Part shown: in pieces, positions 43,241 to 51,311 of the stretch
How the letters are laid out: the number at the start of each line of letters is the position of its first letter
Position numbering within the stretch: position 1 is the stretch's first letter
Origin: Dyella_B acidisoli
GTDB taxonomy: Bacteria; Pseudomonadota; Gammaproteobacteria; Xanthomonadales; Rhodanobacteraceae
DNA length: 64,000 nt
Direction: 5' to 3'
NCBI RefSeq assembly: GCF_049532895.1
Contig: NZ_CP064031.1
Span: forward strand, 1,302,001 to 1,366,000
The notes under the pieces: model-generated
Database searches by the model: none
What the model was told of the DNA's origin: nothing
The model's input: only the letters and a program-made list of their open reading frames with translations
Program-made: the position numbers and the translations under genes

Positions 43241-44578
43241 TCATGCAATCCACGCGCGGCGTCGGCGAATACGCAAACCAAGCCATGCCAGGCTCAGCCC
43301 GCGCACGGTCATGAAGGCCAGGAACGTCAGCCACAAACCCTCGTTGCCCAGGCTGCGCGTGAGCCATGCAAGCAAGGCGAAGAACAGCACGGACATCAGC
43401 ATGCTGTCGCGCATTTCGCGTGCGCGCGTTGCGCCAATGAACAGACCATCCAGCAGATAGCTCCACATCCCCACGATCGGCAGCGCCGTCAGCCATGGCA
43501 GGTAGCGGTAGGCGGCATCGCGCACTTCGGGCAGATTAGTCTGCAGGTCGACGAACAAATGGCCGGCACTGCCGAAGAGCAACGCATAGCCTATGCTGCC
43601 GATCAACGACCATCCTCCCGCCACGACAAGAGCGCGACGCAAGGCGTGATGGTCGCGGGCGCCGATGGCATGTCCGCATAGCGCTTCGACCGCATTGGCC
43701 AAGCCATCAAGGCCGAAGGCGGTCAGCATCAATCCGTTTAGCAGCAGCGCGTTCGCGGCAACTGTGGCATCGCCCAGGCGTGCGCCCAGCAGCGAAAGGC
43801 TGAAGAACACGCCTTCCAAGGCCAGCGTACGCAGGAAGATGTCGCGGTTCACGCGCAATAGGGGCAGCCACTGCCGCCATGCGCGCAAGGTTTGCCAGTC
43901 GACGTGAGCGTCCAGGCCGCGCACGACCTGGAGCGCCCGCCACAGGCCATAAAGTGCGCCGCACCACTCGCCGACTACCGATGCCAGCGCAATGCCTGGC
44001 ACGCCCCATCCGAGCAGCGGCACGAACAGCAAGTTCAAGGCGATGTTCACCAGATTCGTGACCAGCAACAACGCAAGTGTGGTGCGTGCGCGCTGTGCAC
44101 CGATGAACCACCCTGCCAACGCATAGTTGAGCAGCGCCGCCGGCAGGCCGAACAGGCGCAAGTGCAGGTAATCGAGCGCGCGTCCTGCCATCAGCGGCGT
44201 CGCATGCATCTCGGCCACCAGCCACGGCAGTGCCGGAACCATCAGCAAGCCCACCAGCACGCCAAGCACGGCAGCAAGCAGAAGTGCCTGTGTCTGCACG
44301 GTGCGCAGCGCGGAAGCATCGTTCGCGCCTTTGGCTTGGGCGGCGAAACCGGTCGTGCCCATGCGTAGAAAGCCCAGGCTCCACACCGGTAGCGCGTACA
44401 CCGCGCTGCCTACGGTGACTGCAGCCAGATCCTGCGTATGCGGCAGATGACCGGCCACGGTGCTGTCCACCAGCGACACCAGGGGTACGGTGAGGTTGGA
44501 AAGAATCATCGGTGTGGCCAGCGCCCACACCTGCCGGTGCGTCGCGCGATGGCGCCAGGCTTCGAGTAGTGTCGTCAT
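43241..44578 (-). CDS. dinF: MATE-family efflux transporter (DinF-like)
   Basis: The 445-residue product has 12 membrane helices in two similar halves (VWALATPMILSNLTVPLVSL, then VDSTVAGHLPHTQDLAAVTV at the start; ALEGVFFSLSLLGARLGDAT at the second half). DinF-type MATE proteins export cationic or oxidised compounds in exchange for protons or sodium. An upstream in-frame start 43 codons earlier lacks homology. It is divergent from slyD and ends 40 bp from the dacB start, so both may share a transcript. Confidence 0.9.
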   Translation of the reverse strand: MTTLLEAWRHRATHRQVWALATPMILSNLTVPLVSLVDSTVAGHLPHTQDLAAVTVGSAVYALPVWSLGFLRMGTTGFAAQAKGANDASALRTVQTQALLLAAVLGVLVGLLMVPALPWLVAEMHATPLMAGRALDYLHLRLFGLPAALLNYALAGWFIGAQRARTTLALLLVTNLVNIALNLLFVPLLGWGVPGIALASVVGEWCGALYGLWRALQVVRGLDAHVDWQTLRAWRQWLPLLRVNRDIFLRTLALEGVFFSLSLLGARLGDATVAANALLLNGLMLTAFGLDGLANAVEALCGHAIGARDHHALRRALVVAGGWSLIGSIGYALLFGSAGHLFVDLQTNLPEVRDAAYRYLPWLTALPIVGMWSYLLDGLFIGATRAREMRDSMLMSVLFFALLAWLTRSLGNEGLWLTFLAFMTVRGLSLAWLGLRIRRRRAWIA

Positions 44579-44705
44579 GGGGGAGTTGGGGGCGATTGCC
44601 GGCGCATTCTGGCACGTTTTGGGCGGCAAACTGGGGTGAGGTGTTACCCTTACGCATTCCGTCGTCGGCAAAGGTCGGCGCGTATCCATAAACAGCGAGA
44701 CCACC

Positions 44706-45188
44706 ATGCAGATCGCCGAAAATTCCGTTGCCTCCTTTCACTACACGCTTACCGACGACAACGGCCAGGTCCTCGATAGCTCCGAAGGGCGCGAGCCGCT
44801 GACCTACCTGCACGGCACCGGCCAGATCGTGCCGGGCCTGGAAAAGGCAATGACTGGCCGCGTGGCCGGCGACCAATTCAAGGTCGAAGTCGCTCCCGCT
44901 GAAGGCTACGGTGTACATCACGCCGAACTGGTGCAGGCGGTGCCGCGCGAAGCATTCCAAGGCGTTGACGATATTCAGCCTGGTATGCAGTTCCAGGCTC
45001 ACGGCCCGCAGGGCGTGGTGCATGTCACCGTCACCCAGGTCGACGGCGAGACCGTGCATATCGACGGCAACCATCCCCTGGCCGGACAGACGCTGCATTT
45101 CGACATTCATGTGACCGAAGTGCGCGAAGCGAGTGCGGAAGAACTGGCGCACGGGCATGTGCATGGGCCGGGTGGGCATCATCACTGA
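44706..45188 (+). CDS. slyD: FKBP-type peptidyl-prolyl isomerase SlyD
   Basis: The 160-residue product has a split FKBP domain (SFHYTLTDDNGQVLDSSEGR, LHGTGQIVPGLEKAMTGRVA) with the insert-in-flap domain between (about 70-125, GYGVHHAELVQAVPREAFQG). The C-terminal tail is short and His-rich (HGHVHGPGGHHH), much shorter than in E. coli SlyD but still suited to nickel binding. It is a cytosolic folding helper that may assist metalloenzyme maturation. Confidence 0.93.
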   Translation: MQIAENSVASFHYTLTDDNGQVLDSSEGREPLTYLHGTGQIVPGLEKAMTGRVAGDQFKVEVAPAEGYGVHHAELVQAVPREAFQGVDDIQPGMQFQAHGPQGVVHVTVTQVDGETVHIDGNHPLAGQTLHFDIHVTEVREASAEELAHGHVHGPGGHHH

Positions 45189-45206
45189 TCCGAAGTGCAG
45201 ATCGAG

Positions 45207-45343
45207 CCCCTCTCCCCTCGGGAGAGGGGTTGGGGTGAGGGTGCGATCAGCGCGTGATTGTCACTACTTGCGCAAGACGATGGCATCGCGCTTCGCCCGA
45301 ACCCTCACCCGCCTCTCGGCACCCTCTCCCGTAGGGAGAGGGA
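45207..45343. repeat. Paired CTCCC/GGGTGAGGG intergenic repeat, copy 5
   Basis: Forward unit at 45207-45241 and inverted unit at 45302-45343. The interior matches copy 3 closely (TGCGATCAGCGCGTGAT and GCATCGCGCTTCG). Lies between convergent slyD and pldA. Confidence 0.88.
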
Positions 45344-45383
45344 TTCACCAAGGCAGTTTCGTAGTCGGAAAAAGAAACAGGGC

Positions 45384-46466
45384 TCAGTACCAGTCCAGCA
45401 ACGAAACCCCTACACCCAGATACGTGGCGTTGTGGTTGTAGTCGAGTATGTTCTCGCCATCGCCTTTGAACAGCTCCATGTACCCGCGGAAGTTGCCAGC
45501 TAGCGGGAAGCTCCAGGTAAAGCGCGCCGCGCCGTGCTGGTGGCTACCGCCGCGCAGTGAGTCGCGCAGCATCAAGCTGAATTCCTGGCCTTGCCATTCG
45601 TGGATGACTTGCACATCCGCACGGCCGATGTAATTGCTGATGTCCGGATTGTTATCGTCTTTGGCCTGTTCGGGAATGCGCCACCACGGGCGGAACATGA
45701 TCGTCCAATTCGCGCGTTCGAAACCGATCTGCGCCATCACGCGGTTCCAGCTGCGGGAGAGCGGATCGGATTGACCATTGGATTGGTGATTGAGGCCGAT
45801 GCTGAGCAACCGTCCGTCCCAGCCGAATACCTGGTAATCGGTGTTGAACACCAGCATGGCCTCGGGCTGATAATCGGTCTCGCGGAACGGGCGGGAATGC
45901 TTGGCGTTGTAAACCTGCCAATAAGAATCCTGGGTGTACCCCACCCACAGATCGCCCGTGTCGCCGAATACACCTTGCCAGATCTTGGTTTTCAAGCTGA
46001 GCTGGAACTTACCCTCTATATTCTGCATGCCCGTCGGCATCTGCACCGCGTTAACCGGATTCGGGCTGTACGGCAGGTTGTTCTGGTGCGTGGTACCGAA
46101 GAATGGCAGCACGTAAATGGGTTGATAACCACGCAGGTTGAACGTACCTAACTTGCTGTCTGGTGAAAGCTCCCAGCGGCTGTCCAGCAGCGAAAGCGGT
46201 GGAGACACGTTGCCGGTTGCAGCAGCGGTTTCGCGTTCGCGATGAAAAGCAGCGGTGTCCTGCGTAGCACTCGGCGTGATGCGTTTCTGTGCAGCGGGCA
46301 TTTGAGTGCGCCCAGTGGCGCGGTCGTAGCAGATAAGCCGCTGTGCGTCGCTGTTGATGCCTGTGCAAGCCTTGATGTCGGCGGGATCGATGTGCTGAGC
46401 GTGCAGCGGCGAGAATCCCAAGCTGGCGCTTACGCCTAACAATAGACAGCTGATCCGATAATTCAT
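45384..46466 (-). CDS. pldA: Outer-membrane phospholipase A1
   Basis: The 360-residue product has a signal peptide (1-23, ending LHA), an N-terminal extension with two cysteines (IKACTGINSDAQRLICYDRA), and a 12-stranded beta barrel of the OMPLA family. The catalytic His-Ser pair is in LNHQSNGQSDPLSRSWNR (about residues 227 and 229), and the C terminus ends in aromatic residues (SLLDWY). It hydrolyses misplaced phospholipids in the outer leaflet. Confidence 0.93.
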   Translation of the reverse strand: MNYRISCLLLGVSASLGFSPLHAQHIDPADIKACTGINSDAQRLICYDRATGRTQMPAAQKRITPSATQDTAAFHRERETAAATGNVSPPLSLLDSRWELSPDSKLGTFNLRGYQPIYVLPFFGTTHQNNLPYSPNPVNAVQMPTGMQNIEGKFQLSLKTKIWQGVFGDTGDLWVGYTQDSYWQVYNAKHSRPFRETDYQPEAMLVFNTDYQVFGWDGRLLSIGLNHQSNGQSDPLSRSWNRVMAQIGFERANWTIMFRPWWRIPEQAKDDNNPDISNYIGRADVQVIHEWQGQEFSLMLRDSLRGGSHQHGAARFTWSFPLAGNFRGYMELFKGDGENILDYNHNATYLGVGVSLLDWY

Positions 46467-46531
46467 GGAAGCTCCCCGAGCGCCAATCCGGGCGCGGCTG
46501 TGCCAAGTCTAGCCACCTTGTGTGCGAGTAC

Positions 46532-46562
46532 AAAAAAAGCCGGCCATCGAAGGATGGCCGGC
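46532..46562 (-). terminator. Intrinsic terminator for the minus-strand small exported protein
   Basis: A perfect 10-bp stem (GCCGGCCATC / GATGGCCGGC) with a 4-nt loop is followed, on the minus strand, by seven T residues. It lies 27 bp after the stop of the gene that ends at 46589. Confidence 0.9.
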
Positions 46563-46588
46563 ATAACGGGTGATTGAAAGAAGGTTAT

Positions 46589-46999
46589 TTATCTCAGGTC
46601 TTTCAACCAATGCTCGTATTGCGCTTTGGAGATGCGGCTTCCATTGTTGGATGCGTACAGGAAGTCATTGGCCAGTGGCGGATACGCATTGGCATCGTCC
46701 TTGGTGATGTACTTCTTGCCGTTCGCCAGTTGCTCGAACGATGGGGGCGACATGGCAGGCTGAGTGGTAGGTACCGTGGAATTGATGGTGACCTGGCCCT
46801 GTGACGTGTTGTACGTCGCGCTGTTGCCAGTAGCGGCCGAGGATGAAGGCGTAGTGGACGGTGTCGGGCTGGTCGTAGTTTGGGTGGATGGTGCCGGCTG
46901 TGTCGGCATCGGTTGGCTTTGCGTTTGCGCCAGTGCGGACCCTGCCATAAGCAGGCTTGTGCCGAAGATACAGAACAATGTAGAGATGCGTTTTTTCAT
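46589..46999 (-). CDS. Hypothetical exported protein with a Pro/Ser/Thr-rich linker
   Basis: The 136-residue product has a signal peptide (about 1-25, ending ALA), a low-complexity region of Thr, Pro, Ser and Gln (TQTTTSPTPSTTPSSSAATG) and a conserved-looking C terminus (KKYITKDDANAYPPLANDFL, SRISKAQYEHWLKDLR) with an EF-hand-like flavour that lacks a full calcium loop. No family assigned. The ATG at 46999 starts the signal peptide; upstream GTG starts are unlikely. Confidence 0.75.
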   Translation of the reverse strand: MKKRISTLFCIFGTSLLMAGSALAQTQSQPMPTQPAPSTQTTTSPTPSTTPSSSAATGNSATYNTSQGQVTINSTVPTTQPAMSPPSFEQLANGKKYITKDDANAYPPLANDFLYASNNGSRISKAQYEHWLKDLR

Positions 47000-47148
47000 T
47001 GCGAGGGCTCCGTGCAGCGCTTGATATAGGCCTGCAAGGTTGCCGTTGGCATTGCTCGTCGACCCACCAAGCTGCAAATGCACGTTAGCAATGCAGCTTT
47101 AAATGCCAGCAAAATAGGCATGTCACCATTAAGTGAAGGTTTCTTCTT

Positions 47149-48408
47149 TTGAATGAACTCTTACTGGGCAAGAAAGCTCTAACACTCTCTAAGGCGCGAG
47201 TGTTGCAGTTGGCGGCGCAAGGATTACTGCAAGCACCACGTCGACGCGCACGGCGCGAAGATCTTATCGCCACGATCCAGCGCATGCGCTTGCTGCAGAT
47301 TGACAGCATTCATGTCGTCGCACGCAGTCCTTATCTGGTGTTGTACGCGCGACTAGGCGATTACCCGCAAGCTTGGTTGGAAGAATCGCTAGAATCCGGG
47401 CGTATTGCCGAATGCTGGGCACACGAAGCTTGTTTTGTTACCGCAGCCGACATCGGCCTGCATCGGTCATGGCGTGCACAGGCGGAAAGCAATCATTGGG
47501 CGGATAAGCATGCGGCGCGTGCACGCGACGCCAACTTGCAGGAAATGCATGCCTTGCTCGAACGCGTACGCGCTTCTGGGCCGGTGCGCGCTTCCGATTT
47601 CGAACGTGCGGATCGCGGTGTTTCGGGCTGGTGGGAGTGGAAGCCGGAAAAGCGCTGGCTGGAAGCATGGTTTGCTTCCGGCGAATTGATGGTGACGCGT
47701 CGGGAACGCTTCCAGCGCGTGTACGACCTGGCCGAACGCGTGCTGGCCAAATTGGATCCGCCGATCAATGCTTCAGTATCGAGTTTGTCCCGGGATACGC
47801 TGCGGAAGCATTTCATTCTCGATAGCGTGCGCGCGCTTGGTATCACACAAGCGCGATGGATTGCCGACTATTTCCGCCTGAAGCCCGCGGTGGACGAACG
47901 CGAACTTGCCCCGTTGGTGTCATCCGGTGATTTGTTGCGCGTGGAGGTGGCTGGTTGGGATAGCGCCGCATACGTGCATCGTGATCATGCTGCGTTGCTG
48001 GATAGCGCGCGTGAGGGCCGTTTGCGCGCAACGCATACCGCGTTGCTTTCGCCTTTCGATCCACTCGTGTGGGATCGAGCGCGCGTGCGTGCCATGTTCG
48101 ATTTCGATTACACGATCGAATGCTACGTGCCTGCGGCCAAGCGGCGTTACGGGTACTACGTTCTGCCGATTCTGCATCGCGGACGGTTGATTGGGCGCCT
48201 TGATGCCAAAGCGCATCGGGCTGAAGGCGTGTTCGAGGTCAAAGCCTTGTTTCTGGAAGAGGGTGTGACGCCGACCGAGCGGATGCTGGCGGACATGGCG
48301 CAAGCGATCGCGACGACCGCGGTCTGGCATGGCACGCCCAAGATCCGACTTGGACGATGCCGTCCCGCGCAGGTGGCATCTGCATTACGCGCGCACTGGC
48401 GTGGTTGA
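47149..48408 (+). CDS. alkX: Interstrand-crosslink DNA glycosylase, YcaQ/AlkX family
   Basis: The 419-residue winged-helix protein matches E. coli YcaQ (AlkX), relative of Streptomyces AlkZ. The catalytic Q-x-D motif is visible at Q50-I-D52 (LLQIDSIHVVARSPYLVLYA), followed by WAHEACFV, the TLSPFDPLVWDR-like segment (ALLSPFDPLVWDRARVRAMF), ECYVPAAKRRYGYYVLPILH and GRLDAKAHR. It unhooks alkylation crosslinks in DNA. Translation seems to start at TTG, because no ATG or GTG lies in the first part of the domain. Confidence 0.9.
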   Translation: MNELLLGKKALTLSKARVLQLAAQGLLQAPRRRARREDLIATIQRMRLLQIDSIHVVARSPYLVLYARLGDYPQAWLEESLESGRIAECWAHEACFVTAADIGLHRSWRAQAESNHWADKHAARARDANLQEMHALLERVRASGPVRASDFERADRGVSGWWEWKPEKRWLEAWFASGELMVTRRERFQRVYDLAERVLAKLDPPINASVSSLSRDTLRKHFILDSVRALGITQARWIADYFRLKPAVDERELAPLVSSGDLLRVEVAGWDSAAYVHRDHAALLDSAREGRLRATHTALLSPFDPLVWDRARVRAMFDFDYTIECYVPAAKRRYGYYVLPILHRGRLIGRLDAKAHRAEGVFEVKALFLEEGVTPTERMLADMAQAIATTAVWHGTPKIRLGRCRPAQVASALRAHWRG

Positions 48409-48410
48409 CG

Positions 48411-48806
48411 TCAATGCGGGGTTGGGCCGCCGGAAGCCGGGTCGGTACAGGCACGGCTTTGCAGGGCATCGTGCAATTGCTGGGTCAGCCCCTCGCAGCG
48501 GCTGGCCAGATACGGGCGTACGCCAGGATCGCCGGCTTCCTGCAGCAGCGTGTCGCGCATCGCCTGGTAGTGCGTTTGCAGCGCATCAGCCGGGTAGGTG
48601 CCGGCCGCGCGGTGGCAAGCGAGATAGGTGTTCAGATAGGTATCGCAGGGGGCGATGCCAGTGATGGCTGGGGAGACGGAAGTGGCGGGCGGGACGGGTT
48701 TTTTAACCGCGTGGCTGCATCCGAAAAGAAACAGGGTGGATACCAAAAGCCCCGTTCTGGCCAGGTCAGTCCATCGAAAGATACCTGTCGCATTATCTTG
48801 TTTCAT
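48411..48806 (-). CDS. Hypothetical lipoprotein with paired cysteines
   Basis: The 131-residue product has a signal with lipobox LFGC (Cys30). In the mature part, CDTYLNTYLACHRAAG and SRCEGLTQQLHDALQSRAC place cysteines in two helical segments, suggesting a disulfide-clipped helical hairpin. No family known to me. It is convergent with alkX, with 2 bp between the stop codons. Confidence 0.75.
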   Translation of the reverse strand: MKQDNATGIFRWTDLARTGLLVSTLFLFGCSHAVKKPVPPATSVSPAITGIAPCDTYLNTYLACHRAAGTYPADALQTHYQAMRDTLLQEAGDPGVRPYLASRCEGLTQQLHDALQSRACTDPASGGPTPH

Positions 48807-49013
48807 GGATCATCATTCACAAAGTCATCACAATTGATCACGTTAAGCATACCCGTTGGGCATTAAAGACGGCTCCTGAATGCCTAGTCGCTTTACGCCT
48901 TCATTTGCGGGTATGATGCGCACACTGTGTTTGCCAGGTCACCAGAGTCACGTGACCCGATGCAGCTGATTACGATCTGCCTCATCGCTTCACCCCCTTG
49001 GGTTTTCCTTTGC

Positions 49014-49090
49014 ACACCAGTAAGCAGGCTCCGCTTGCGGGGCCGAGTCTCTTTTGTATGTTTGAAAACTTGAGTTTGGAGTGAGCAACA
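49014..49090 (+). promoter_or_regulatory. Cold-shock gene leader 1, shared with leader 3
   Basis: The 5' leader contains CCAGTAAGC (49017-49025), a G/C-rich hairpin region (GGCTCCGCTTGCGGGGCC) and, near the ribosome site, ATGTTTGAA followed by GGAGTGA. The same elements in the same order precede the third csp gene. Long structured leaders that change fold with temperature regulate cspA in E. coli. ATGTTTGAA also opens an 8-codon frame that ends at the ribosome site. Confidence 0.5.
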
Positions 49091-49300
49091 ATGTCTGATC
49101 GTCAGATCGGTACCGTCAAATGGTTCAACGATGCCAAAGGTTTCGGCTTCATCAGCCGCGACAATGGCCCGGATGTTTTCGTGCATTTCCGCGCGATCCA
49201 GGGCAATGGCTTCAAGAGCCTGCAGGAAGGCCAAAAGGTGAGCTTCAAGGTGGTGCAGGGCCAGAAGGGTCTGCAAGCCGATGAAGTGATTCCGGCCTAA
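49091..49300 (+). CDS. Cold-shock domain protein, CspA family (copy 1)
   Basis: The 69-residue product is one cold-shock domain with RNP1-like KGFGFISR and RNP2-like DVFVHFRAI motifs. It binds single-stranded RNA or DNA and acts as an RNA chaperone. It is 90% like copy 3. Not necessarily cold-inducible; several csp genes are growth- or stress-related. A terminator follows. Confidence 0.95.
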   Translation: MSDRQIGTVKWFNDAKGFGFISRDNGPDVFVHFRAIQGNGFKSLQEGQKVSFKVVQGQKGLQADEVIPA

Positions 49301-49330
49301 TTGCCAAGATAGATCGAGATAGATCGATTT

Positions 49331-49361
49331 AAAAAAAGCCGGGCTAATGCCCGGCTTTTTT
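49331..49361 (+). terminator. Intrinsic terminator of csp copy 1
   Basis: Stem AGCCGGGC / GCCCGGCT with loop TAAT, flanked by A-run and T-run; effective on the plus strand and possibly on both. Confidence 0.92.
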
Positions 49362-49401
49362 GTGCGCGCAAATTAAAGCTGCGATTAGCGAATGTGATTG
49401 G

Positions 49402-49448
49402 GCGCGTGAATTTTCCATCACATATCGATTCACGAAAATCACTATGCT
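49402..49448. promoter_or_regulatory. Duplicated promoter-region element before csp copy 2
   Basis: The stretch starting GCGTGAATTTTCCATCACAT and containing the inverted repeat CGTGAAT / ATTCACG recurs before csp copy 3 at 49882-49928 with few changes. Its position 150-190 bp before each start suggests a promoter or operator that was duplicated with the gene. Confidence 0.5.
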
Positions 49449-49592
49449 TTGCGCCACTGGCTGGCCGGCAACTGCGTGTTCGCTAAGCATGTATGGCGAA
49501 GCGTGCGATTGGGATATCGGCGTGCCGGTAGCCGCTTGCTCGGGTGGGCAGCGGTTTTCTTAAAGTTAGCGCTTGAATGGATGGGGTAAGTC

Positions 49593-49802
49593 ATGTCGGA
49601 TAAGGCAACGGGCACAGTCAAGTGGTTCAACGACGCCAAGGGATACGGGTTCATCAGTAGTGACAAAGGCGGTGACCTGTTTGTGCATTTCAAATCGATC
49701 AAGGGCGACGGCTTCCGAACACTGAAGGAAGGCCAGAAAGTCCAGTTCGAGGTAAAGCAGGGACCGAAAGGCTTGCAAGCGGAAGATGTATCGGTGCTCT
49801 GA
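49593..49802 (+). CDS. Cold-shock domain protein, CspA family (copy 2)
   Basis: The 69-residue product has RNP1 KGYGFISS and RNP2 DLFVHFKSI motifs. It is more diverged than copies 1 and 3 (SIKGDGFRTLKEGQKVQFEV). It has its own upstream element and terminator, so it is transcribed separately. Confidence 0.95.
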   Translation: MSDKATGTVKWFNDAKGYGFISSDKGGDLFVHFKSIKGDGFRTLKEGQKVQFEVKQGPKGLQAEDVSVL

Positions 49803-49821
49803 CCCGGTTATTCCAATGGCG

Positions 49822-49852
49822 GAAAAGCCAGGCTTTTAGCCTGGCTTTTTTC
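49822..49852 (+). terminator. Intrinsic terminator of csp copy 2
   Basis: Stem AGCCAGGCT / AGCCTGGCT with a TTT loop, flanked by an A-run and a run of six T residues. Confidence 0.92.
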
Positions 49853-49881
49853 GTTTCTGGGCGGGTGTCCAAGCGAGTCTG

Positions 49882-49928
49882 TCGCGTGAATTTCCCATCA
49901 CATTTCATTTCACGGAAGTGATTATCCT
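49882..49928. promoter_or_regulatory. Duplicated promoter-region element before csp copy 3
   Basis: Second copy of the element at 49402-49448 (GCGTGAATTTCCCATCACAT, then TTTCACGGAAGTGA). The symmetric ends are slightly less perfect than in the first copy. Confidence 0.5.
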
Positions 49929-50007
49929 GTGTTTACTGTGTCTGCTCGGTTAGGCGCGTTCGCCATGCGGTTTTGAACCCGCATGCTCCCACCCGATCTC
50001 GGCATGC

Positions 50008-50075
50008 CCAGTAAGCCGTCGGCTCGGGCGGGCCGACTGGTCTCAAAAGTTCGATGTTTGAATACGGAGTGATTT
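50008..50075 (+). promoter_or_regulatory. Cold-shock gene leader 3, shared with leader 1
   Basis: Contains CCAGTAAGC (50008-50016), a GC-rich hairpin region with GGGCCGAC, then ATGTTTGAA and GGAGTGA before the start codon, in the same order as leader 1. Confidence 0.5.
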
Positions 50076-50288
50076 ATGTCGGAACAACGCGAAACAGGCA
50101 CAGTGAAATGGTTTAACGATGCCAAGGGTTTCGGTTTTATCAGCCGCGCCAATGGCCCCGATGTGTTCGTGCATTTCCGTGCAATCCAGGGCAATGGTTT
50201 CAAGAGCCTGAAAGAAGGCCAGAAGGTCGAGTTCAAAGTGGTGCAAGGACAAAAGGGGTTACAGGCGGATGAAGTGACCACGGGTTAG
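50076..50288 (+). CDS. Cold-shock domain protein, CspA family (copy 3)
   Basis: The 70-residue product has RNP1 KGFGFISR and RNP2 DVFVHFRAI, and differs from copy 1 by only a few residues. The gene, its leader and its terminator look like a duplicate of copy 1. Confidence 0.95.
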   Translation: MSEQRETGTVKWFNDAKGFGFISRANGPDVFVHFRAIQGNGFKSLKEGQKVEFKVVQGQKGLQADEVTTG

Positions 50289-50309
50289 TCTTTGGCGCTT
50301 AATGACTTG

Positions 50310-50336
50310 AAGGCCGGCGTACTCGCCGGCCTTTTT
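50310..50336 (+). terminator. Intrinsic terminator of csp copy 3
   Basis: Stem AGGCCGGCG / CGCCGGCCT with loop TACT, followed by TTTTT. The next gene starts 25 bp further on. Confidence 0.92.
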
Positions 50337-50360
50337 GTATCTCTAGGTTATGCTGAGCCA

Positions 50361-51257
50361 ATGTCCGCCTTTCCTGATTCGTCTTCGACGCATTCCATCT
50401 CCACCCTCATTACGCCTGTCGTGGCGACAGACGGTGCGCGCAGCGAATTGATCTGCGTGCAGCCCTTCGATTATCCAAAGCGGGTGATGTATTGGCTGCC
50501 TGCCATGGGCGTGCCAGCGAAACACTATCTACCCTTGGCGGAAGCGTTTGCCGCGCATGGCATTGCGATGGCTTTGCACGAATGGCGTGGTATCGGCTCC
50601 AGCGATCATCGTGCCGGCCGACGCAGTGACTGGAATTATCGCCAGTTGCTTGAGGCGGATGTGGCAGCAGGTATGCGTGAGGCCCGTGCACGCTGGCCGC
50701 AAGCAACGGTATGGATTGGCGGCCACAGTCTTGGCGGTCAGCTGGCGTGTCTCTATGCCAGCCTTCATAGCGATGAGGTTGCCGGCATCGCGCTGGTAGC
50801 GAGTGGAGCGCCTTATTGGCGAACCTTTGCGTATGCGCCATGGCTTCTTGCAGCGTTCGCGTTGGTCACTCCGCTGTCGCAACTGCTTGGCTATCTGCCG
50901 GGAAGACGTCTTGGCTTTGGTGGCAACGAAGCGCGTGGTGTGATTGCGGATTGGTCGCGCAGCGGGCGCACCGGGCACTATGCCGCGCACGGCATGGCGG
51001 TCGATTTCGAACAGCAGCTTGCGGCATTGCACTTGCCGGTACTGGCATTGCGCCTGCGTGACGACTGGCTTGCCCCATCGGCTTCTCTGGCTTGGCTGCT
51101 GGAGAAGATGCCGCGGGCAATAAAGCACGTCGGGATTGTCACCCCGGATCAGCTGGCGGGGCAGGCTGCGGATCATTTCACCTGGATGAAAGTGCCCGAT
51201 GGCATCGCTGCGCAATGGGTGGACTGGATGGACACGTCTTCCGATACCCGTACTTGA
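50361..51257 (+). CDS. Alpha/beta hydrolase
   Basis: The 298-residue product has the alpha/beta-hydrolase nucleophile elbow GGHSLGGQ and a lid-like region with hydrophobic segments (YAPWLLAAFALVTPLSQLLG). Its late histidine is in DHFTWMK. A serine esterase or related activity is expected; substrate unknown. Cytosolic, no signal peptide. Start ATG 50361 lies just after the csp3 terminator; an in-frame start inside the terminator region is unlikely. Confidence 0.88.
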   Translation: MSAFPDSSSTHSISTLITPVVATDGARSELICVQPFDYPKRVMYWLPAMGVPAKHYLPLAEAFAAHGIAMALHEWRGIGSSDHRAGRRSDWNYRQLLEADVAAGMREARARWPQATVWIGGHSLGGQLACLYASLHSDEVAGIALVASGAPYWRTFAYAPWLLAAFALVTPLSQLLGYLPGRRLGFGGNEARGVIADWSRSGRTGHYAAHGMAVDFEQQLAALHLPVLALRLRDDWLAPSASLAWLLEKMPRAIKHVGIVTPDQLAGQAADHFTWMKVPDGIAAQWVDWMDTSSDTRT

Positions 51258-51311
51258 TGATCTTTCAATCGCCGCCATGTTGACGGTTTCGTTAGTCGTG
51301 ACGGTGCCGCC

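Noticed and set aside
43707..45185. Minus-strand open frame of 492 codons spanning slyD and dinF
   Set aside because: It overlaps slyD in antisense and the dinF gene in another frame; both of those have clear families.
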